The notes below the pieces were generated by a model. The model was given only the letters and a program-made list of their open reading frames with translations. It was not told the origin of the DNA and ran no database searches. A DNA stretch of 64,000 nt from Nocardia carnea NBRC 14403 (GTDB lineage Bacteria > Actinomycetota > Actinomycetes > Mycobacteriales > Mycobacteriaceae): contig NZ_BAFV01000051.1 of the NCBI RefSeq assembly GCF_000308515.1, forward strand, positions 80,517 through 144,516, given 5' to 3'. Made by a program: the position numbers and the translations under genes. Shown in pieces: positions 59,581-64,000 of the stretch; the stretch's first letter is position 1; each line of letters opens with the position of its first letter.

Positions 59581-60807
59581 ATGGCACCCAGTTCACCGGC
59601 GGCCGCCCGGGCCGCCGAGCCGGGACACCGGCCGTTACCGGTCTCCCCCGCACGCCGCTGGCTCATGCTCGCCCTCGGGGTGTTCGCCCAGACCTCGAGC
59701 GCGATCTTCGTCCATGGTGTCCCGTTCCTGCTGCCGGCACTCACCGCGGGCGGTATGCCGCTGCCGACGGCCGGCCTGCTGGTCGCGCTGCCGACGGTGG
59801 GACTGTGCTGCACCCTCATCGCCTGGGGGTATCTGGTGGACCGGCTCGGTGAGCGCATCGCGCTGGTGGCCGGCCCGCTGATCATGTGCGTCGCGGGCAC
59901 CGCGGCCGCCTTCACGACGAGCTATCCCCTCCTCGGAGTTCTGCTGTTCCTCGGCGGTATGGGCGCCGCCAGCACCAACGGCGCCAGCGGCCGGGTGATC
60001 GTCGGCTGGTTCCCGCCCGAACGACGCGGCCTGGCGATGGGTATCCGGCAGACGGGTCAGCCCATCGGGGTGGGTATCGGCGCATTGTCCATTCCGCTGG
60101 TCGCGGACAGTGCCGGGGTGGCTTCCGCGCTGTTCGTGCCGGCGATCCTTGCGGGTCTGGCAGCCGTGGGCTGCTTGCTGGGCATAGTCGACCCGCCCCG
60201 CCCGTCGCGTGCCGAATCCACCGGCGCCAACCCGTACCGCGCCGGCAGCACCCTCTGGCGTATCCACGGAGTGTCCGTTCTGCTGGTCATCCCGCAGGGC
60301 ACCGTCTGGACCTTCGCGCTGCTGTGGTTGCACCGCGATATCGGATGGTCGCTGGCCGCCGCCGGTGCCCTCGTCACCGGCACGCAAGTACTCGGCGCAC
60401 TGGGCCGGATCGGTGCGGGCGCGTGGTCCGACCGCGTCGGCAGCCGGATGCGTCCCCTGCGCCTGATTGCTGTCGCCGCGGTCACCACCATGGCGCTGCT
60501 GGCGCTGACCGCCTGGACCGAATGGTGGTGGGCCGCTATACCGTTGATGGTGATCGCCTCGGTGGTTTCGGTATCCGACAACGGCCTGGCTTTCACCGCC
60601 ATCGCCGAACTCGCCGGGCCCTATTGGAGCGGCCGCGGTCTCGGTATCCAGAACACCGGCCAGAACCTGATGATCGCCGCAGTCCCCCCGGTCTTCGGCG
60701 GCCTGATCACCGCCACCGGTTTCCCGGCCGCCTATCTGGCGGCGGCCGCCTTGGCCGCTGTAGCCATCCCACTGGTCCCGTTCGCTTCGGAGAAACCTCT
60801 CGAGTAA
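59581..60807 (+). CDS. MFS transporter
   Basis: 408 residues with about 12 hydrophobic spans. It starts after the polar RPLPVSPARRWLMLALGVF; the inter-helix 2-3 signature is WGYLVDRLGERIAL, and GWFPPERRGLAMGIRQTGQP lies at the end of the first half, typical of MFS exporters/importers of small metabolites. The second half begins near STLWRIHGVSVLL; ARAWSDR-like GAWSDRVGSRM is present. ATG 59581 follows GGGGA. Substrate unknown. Confidence 0.9.
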   Translation: MAPSSPAAARAAEPGHRPLPVSPARRWLMLALGVFAQTSSAIFVHGVPFLLPALTAGGMPLPTAGLLVALPTVGLCCTLIAWGYLVDRLGERIALVAGPLIMCVAGTAAAFTTSYPLLGVLLFLGGMGAASTNGASGRVIVGWFPPERRGLAMGIRQTGQPIGVGIGALSIPLVADSAGVASALFVPAILAGLAAVGCLLGIVDPPRPSRAESTGANPYRAGSTLWRIHGVSVLLVIPQGTVWTFALLWLHRDIGWSLAAAGALVTGTQVLGALGRIGAGAWSDRVGSRMRPLRLIAVAAVTTMALLALTAWTEWWWAAIPLMVIASVVSVSDNGLAFTAIAELAGPYWSGRGLGIQNTGQNLMIAAVPPVFGGLITATGFPAAYLAAAALAAVAIPLVPFASEKPLE

Positions 60808-60849
60808 ACGGAGTTGCCGGCCGCCCGAAACTTCCGGTGGCGATGTCCA

Positions 60850-60877
60850 CGAGCCGGCCGTGGCCGTCACCGGCTCG
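60850..60877. terminator. Possible hairpin, MFS/Uma2 interval
   Basis: CGAGCCGG and CCGGCTCG form an 8-bp stem over a 12-base loop between two convergent genes. Weak evidence only. Confidence 0.3.
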
Positions 60878-60938
60878 GGGCCGGTAGCCATCCGGGGTAC
60901 ATAAGCCCCGGCCGATCCGGTCTACGGAGAAACCTCGA

Positions 60939-61541
60939 TCAGATATCGATGAGATCCGCGGGATCGAAGCACACCCGAACCGGGACGTCGAGCTCGAGTT
61001 CAGCGGTGAATTCCCGGCTTTCGCCCACCGGCGGCTCCCACCGATAGGCGCCCCCGTCAAGAATTCCCTGGTGGATCTGAATCTTGGGCTGGTGTTCGAC
61101 GATCCAATACTGCGGGATGCCCAATCCCGCATACTCCCGCACCTTGCGAACCCTGTCGGTGCGTTCGCTGCCACTTCCCGGCGAGACCACTTCGACCACG
61201 AGCTGCACGTCCATGCCGGGGATCAACTTGGGCGACTCGTCGACTATGGCAGCTCGTGCCACCGCCTTGGGGATGACAAGAACATCGGGTTTACGGACGC
61301 CCGACGGCGTACTGATCTCCCACTCTCCGCCATCGCAGACGAACGCGTCTGCGTTCTCTGCGGCGCTACGGATCCGCCGAGCGAGCGACCAGCCGATGTA
61401 GTTGTGTCGTGCCCCCGCTGCCACCTCGACCAACCACCCGTCTTCGAGTTCGAACCCCTTACCGTCTTCCGGCAGGTCGTAGAGATCCAGCACCGTGTAC
61501 GGGCCGAAGCCTGCATCACTGGTGGCGCGCCGCGCGGTCAT
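60939..61541 (-). CDS. Uma2 family (DUF820) putative restriction-like endonuclease
   Basis: 200 residues. Fold landmarks: FELEDGWLVEVAAG, ARHNYIGWSLARRI, VRKPDVLVIP (catalytic Asp in KPDV), LVVEVVSPGSGSERTDR (Glu/Val strand) and KVREYAGLGIPQYWIVEH. These match the PD-(D/E)XK nuclease family Uma2, abundant in cyanobacteria and actinobacteria, role unknown. ATG 61541 has GGAGG five bases upstream (TTG 61553 is less likely). It stands alone between the MFS gene and leuB. Confidence 0.88.
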   Translation of the reverse strand: MTARRATSDAGFGPYTVLDLYDLPEDGKGFELEDGWLVEVAAGARHNYIGWSLARRIRSAAENADAFVCDGGEWEISTPSGVRKPDVLVIPKAVARAAIVDESPKLIPGMDVQLVVEVVSPGSGSERTDRVRKVREYAGLGIPQYWIVEHQPKIQIHQGILDGGAYRWEPPVGESREFTAELELDVPVRVCFDPADLIDI

Positions 61542-61647
61542 GCTGCCCTCCAAGCGCTCGGGCCGTCCATCGGGGATACGCCCAGGTATCCCCGATGGTA
61601 TCGGAGTTGCACACCGATTTCGTTGCCGAAAGTACGGAACTTCCAGG

Positions 61648-62655
61648 TCAGAGCGCGGACGCGATCCGATCGCCGATTTCGGTGGTGGAGGCGGTGCCGG
61701 TGCGACCCGACAGATCCTTGGCGACCGCTTCCTGGATGCGGGCGGCGGCCGCGGTTTCGCCCTTGTGCTCCAGCAGCAGACCCACCGAGAGGATCGCGGC
61801 GGTGGGGTCGGCTTTGGACTGGCCGGCGATATCGGGGGCGCTGCCGTGGACCGGTTCGAACATGCTCGGGTTGGTGCCGGTGGCGTCGATATTGCCGCTG
61901 GCGGCCAGGCCGATACCGCCGCTCACCGCGGCGGCGAGGTCGGTGATGATATCGCCGAACAGGTTGTCGGTGACGATCACGTCGAAGCGGGCCGGATCGT
62001 TGACCATATGGATGGTGGCCGCGTCGATGTGCTGGTAGGCGACCTCGACATCGGGGAACTCGGCACCCACCGCGTCCACCGTGCGCTGCCACAGCGAACC
62101 GGCGAAGGCCAGGACGTTGGTCTTGTGCACGAGGGTGAGGTGCTTGCGCCGGGTCTGCGCCTTGGCGAAGGCGTAGCGGACCACGCGTTCCACACCGAAC
62201 CGGGTGTTGGTGCTGACCTCGGTGGCGACCTCGTGCGGGGTGTCGACGCGGATGGCGCCACCGGTGCCCGTGTAGGGGCCCTCGGTGCCCTCGCGGACGA
62301 CCACGAAGTCGATATCTGGGCTACCGGCGAGCGGGCTGCCGACGCCCGGGTACAGCTTGGAGGGCCGCAGGTTGACGTGGTGGTCGAGCGCGAACCGGGT
62401 GCGCAGCAGCAGGCCGCGTTCGAGGAGGCCGCTGGGCACCGAGGGGTCGCCGATCGCGCCGAGCAGGATCGCGTCGTGCTGTTTCAGTTCCGGCAGCACC
62501 GATTCCGGCAGGATCTCGCCGGTGGCGTGGTAGCGCTTGGCGCCTAGATCGTATTCGGTGCGTTCCACACCGGGTAGCACCACATCGAGCGCTTTGAGCG
62601 CCTCGGCGACGACCTCCGGGCCGATACCGTCACCGGGGATCACGGCGAGCTTCAT
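61648..62655 (-). CDS. leuB: 3-isopropylmalate dehydrogenase LeuB
   Basis: Oxidative decarboxylation of 3-isopropylmalate in leucine synthesis. 335 residues. MKLAVIPGDGIGPEVVAEAL, LLRTRFALDHHVNLRPSKLY, VREGTEGPYTGTGG and the NAD-binding FEPVHGSAPDIAGQ are intact; the VTDNLFGDIITDLAAAVSG metal-site strand is present. ATG 62655 (GAAAG ten bases upstream) is preferred to GTG 62664. Follows serA on the same strand with a terminator hairpin between them. Confidence 0.98.
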   Translation of the reverse strand: MKLAVIPGDGIGPEVVAEALKALDVVLPGVERTEYDLGAKRYHATGEILPESVLPELKQHDAILLGAIGDPSVPSGLLERGLLLRTRFALDHHVNLRPSKLYPGVGSPLAGSPDIDFVVVREGTEGPYTGTGGAIRVDTPHEVATEVSTNTRFGVERVVRYAFAKAQTRRKHLTLVHKTNVLAFAGSLWQRTVDAVGAEFPDVEVAYQHIDAATIHMVNDPARFDVIVTDNLFGDIITDLAAAVSGGIGLAASGNIDATGTNPSMFEPVHGSAPDIAGQSKADPTAAILSVGLLLEHKGETAAAARIQEAVAKDLSGRTGTASTTEIGDRIASAL

Positions 62656-62744
62656 GACAACCACGCTTTCTGGATACGACGTGCCGCGAGCGGTCGCGGC
62701 CGGCGGGCCGGGTGCGGCCGCCGCTGGGAAGTGATTCTGCGCCG

Positions 62745-62774
62745 GTCCGCCCGGGTGCGAACACCCGGGCGGAC
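62745..62774 (-). terminator. Strong hairpin terminator after serA
   Basis: Perfect 13-bp stem: GTCCGCCCGGGTG (62745-62757) and CACCCGGGCGGAC (62762-62774) with a CGAA loop. It lies 51 bases past the serA stop and before leuB. Confidence 0.8.
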
Positions 62775-62825
62775 TCGTACGACGTGCGCGCCACCTATCG
62801 CCTGCGACGGCGGCGCACCGCTACA

Positions 62826-64000
62826 TCAGAACAGGTCGACCAGCGCGACCTTGCCGGCACCCACGGCGGCCGCGATATCGGCGCGCACCGATTCGGGGAC
62901 CTCCTTGTTGACACGCAACACCACGGTGGCGCCTTCCTTGTTGGCGTCCTGGGTGAGCTGGGCGGCGAGGATATCGATCTCGGCGGCGCCCAGTGCGGTG
63001 CCGACCTTGCCCAGTGCGCCGGGCTGATCGTCGTAGTTGAGGACGGCCAGGTTGATGCCTTCGGCGCGCATATCGTAGTTGCGGCCGTTGATGTTGACGA
63101 TCTTCTCGACCTGGGCCGGTTCGGTGAGCGCGCCGGCGACATTGATGGTGCGGCCGTCGCCGAAGACCGCACGCAGATCCACCAGGCTGCGGTGGCTGGG
63201 GCTTTCGGTGGCCGTGGTGACCTCGGCGCTGATCCCGCGGTCCTGCGCGAGCGCCGGGGCGTTGACGAAGGTGACCTGATCGTCGACGTGGGCGGAGAAC
63301 ACACCGCGCAGCGCGGCCAGTTGCAGCACCTCGACCTCCGAGGCGGCCAGCTCACCGCGGACCTGCACCTCGAGGCTCACCGGCAGTTCGTCGGCCAGCG
63401 CACCCAGCAGCGCACCCTGTTTGCGGACCAGATCCAGCCAGGGCGCCACTTCGTCGCCGACCACGCCACCGGTGACGTTCACCGCGCCGGGCACGAATTC
63501 GCCGGCCAGCGCCAGCAGTACGGATTTCGCCACATCGGTGCCGGCCCGGTCCTGCGCTTCGCTGGTGGAGGCACCCAGATGCGGGGTCACCACGACCTGC
63601 GGCAGTTCGAACAGCGGGCTGTCGGTGCAGGGCTCGGTTTCGTAGACGTCGATACCGGCGGCCCGCACATGGCCGGACTTGATGGCCTCGGCCAGCGCGG
63701 CCTCGTCCACCAGGCCACCGCGCGCGGCATTGACGATGATCACGCCCGGCTTGGTCTTGGCGATAGATTCCTTGCCGAGCAGGCCCTTGGTCTCCGGGGT
63801 CTTCGGCAGGTGGATGGAGATGAGATCGGCGCGCTCCAGCACCTCGTCGAGGGTGAGCAGTTCGATCCCGAGCTGGGCGGCGCGCGCCGGGGAGACGTAG
63901 GGGTCGTAGGCGACGATCTTGGTTTCGAAGGCCGCGAGGCGCGCGGCGAACAGCTGCCCGATCCGGCCGAGGCCGATCACGCCGACCGTTTTGCCGAAGA
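62826..64000 (-). CDS. serA: D-3-phosphoglycerate dehydrogenase SerA, 5' end outside window
   Basis: First enzyme of serine synthesis, 3-phosphoglycerate to phosphohydroxypyruvate. 391 residues are visible; the frame runs off the window edge (FGKTVGVIGLGRIGQLFA at the edge is the NAD-binding motif). The catalytic PHLGASTSEAQDR (His) is present, then an intervening (ASB) domain (LLGALADELPVSLEVQVRGE) and a C-terminal ACT domain (NLAVLNYDDQPGALGKVGTA), the long actinobacterial form with serine feedback inhibition. About 135 N-terminal residues are missing. Confidence 0.97.
   Translation of the reverse strand, partial: FGKTVGVIGLGRIGQLFAARLAAFETKIVAYDPYVSPARAAQLGIELLTLDEVLERADLISIHLPKTPETKGLLGKESIAKTKPGVIIVNAARGGLVDEAALAEAIKSGHVRAAGIDVYETEPCTDSPLFELPQVVVTPHLGASTSEAQDRAGTDVAKSVLLALAGEFVPGAVNVTGGVVGDEVAPWLDLVRKQGALLGALADELPVSLEVQVRGELAASEVEVLQLAALRGVFSAHVDDQVTFVNAPALAQDRGISAEVTTATESPSHRSLVDLRAVFGDGRTINVAGALTEPAQVEKIVNINGRNYDMRAEGINLAVLNYDDQPGALGKVGTALGAAEIDILAAQLTQDANKEGATVVLRVNKEVPESVRADIAAAVGAGKVALVDLF

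Overview
The window is high-GC actinobacterial chromosome with strong G/C bias at codon third positions. Gene content and order match the Mycobacteriales (mycolic-acid actinomycetes). In order it carries ffh, glnD-glnB-amtB, ftsY, smc, acyP and an OsmC gene, mutM-rnc-rpmF-DUF177-sepIVA, coaD-rsmD-pyc, recG, a DhaL/DegV-type kinase gene, rpmB, ung-thiL, a DUF3515 gene, ddl, gpsA, fbiD, ppk-mutT1, hupB, leuD-leuC, an IclR regulator, gltX and leuB-serA. From memory this is the order of the M. tuberculosis Rv2916c-Rv2996c segment. The interspersed extra genes and GC-rich dispersed repeats point to Nocardia or a close relative rather than Mycobacterium; that assignment is inference. There are no phage, insertion-sequence or CRISPR features. 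This is mainly core chromosome with small accessory insertions.

Bases 1-16600 hold the end of a membrane-anchored VWA protein, SRP GTPase Ffh, the nitrogen module (AmtB, PII, GlnD, with a GlnR-like box upstream of amtB), the SRP receptor FtsY, a divergent DUF2237 gene, SMC, a DUF1707 membrane protein behind a duplicated palindromic operator, and OsmC-AcyP. The 3' end of acyP has been tandemly duplicated and the outer copy is dead. Bases 16600-25300 hold a 44-residue putative membrane peptide, a membrane-tethered PstS-like binding protein, a cluster resembling DNA repair genes (AlkZ-like glycosylase, HhH-PHP protein, RibD-like reductase, MutM), and the rnc-rpmF-DUF177-sepIVA operon.

Bases 25300-38800 hold a GtrA-like protein, CoaD, RsmD, pyruvate carboxylase, a cobalamin riboswitch ahead of the B12-independent methionine synthase gene metE, RecG, a fused DhaL/DegV-type protein and ribosomal protein L28. 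Bases 38800-51400 hold a translationally coupled acetyltransferase/crotonase pair, a hydrolase, a small secreted protein, Ung, ThiL, DUF3515, D-Ala-D-Ala ligase, GpsA, FbiD (coenzyme F420), Ppk-MutT1 and HupB.

Bases 51400-64000 hold LeuD-LeuC with a divergent IclR regulator, a split-barrel (F420/FMN) flavoprotein, a chloramphenicol-phosphotransferase-like pseudogene, and about 1 kb of gene-free repeat DNA that abuts the 3' end of tRNA-Glu. tRNA-Gln and the glutamyl-tRNA synthetase gene follow, then a fumarylacetoacetase-family protein, an MFS transporter, a Uma2-family protein, LeuB and the 3' part of serA.

The most notable non-coding signals are the GlnR-like box, the paired operator upstream of the DUF1707 gene, the B12 riboswitch with a long downstream hairpin, and a recurrent promoter layout (TAnnnT, exactly six bases, start codon) at five genes that lack a ribosome binding site, which predicts leaderless mRNAs. 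I found no clearly undescribed multi-gene system. The best novelty candidates are the small ORF at 16684-16818 and the operator at 15363-15407.
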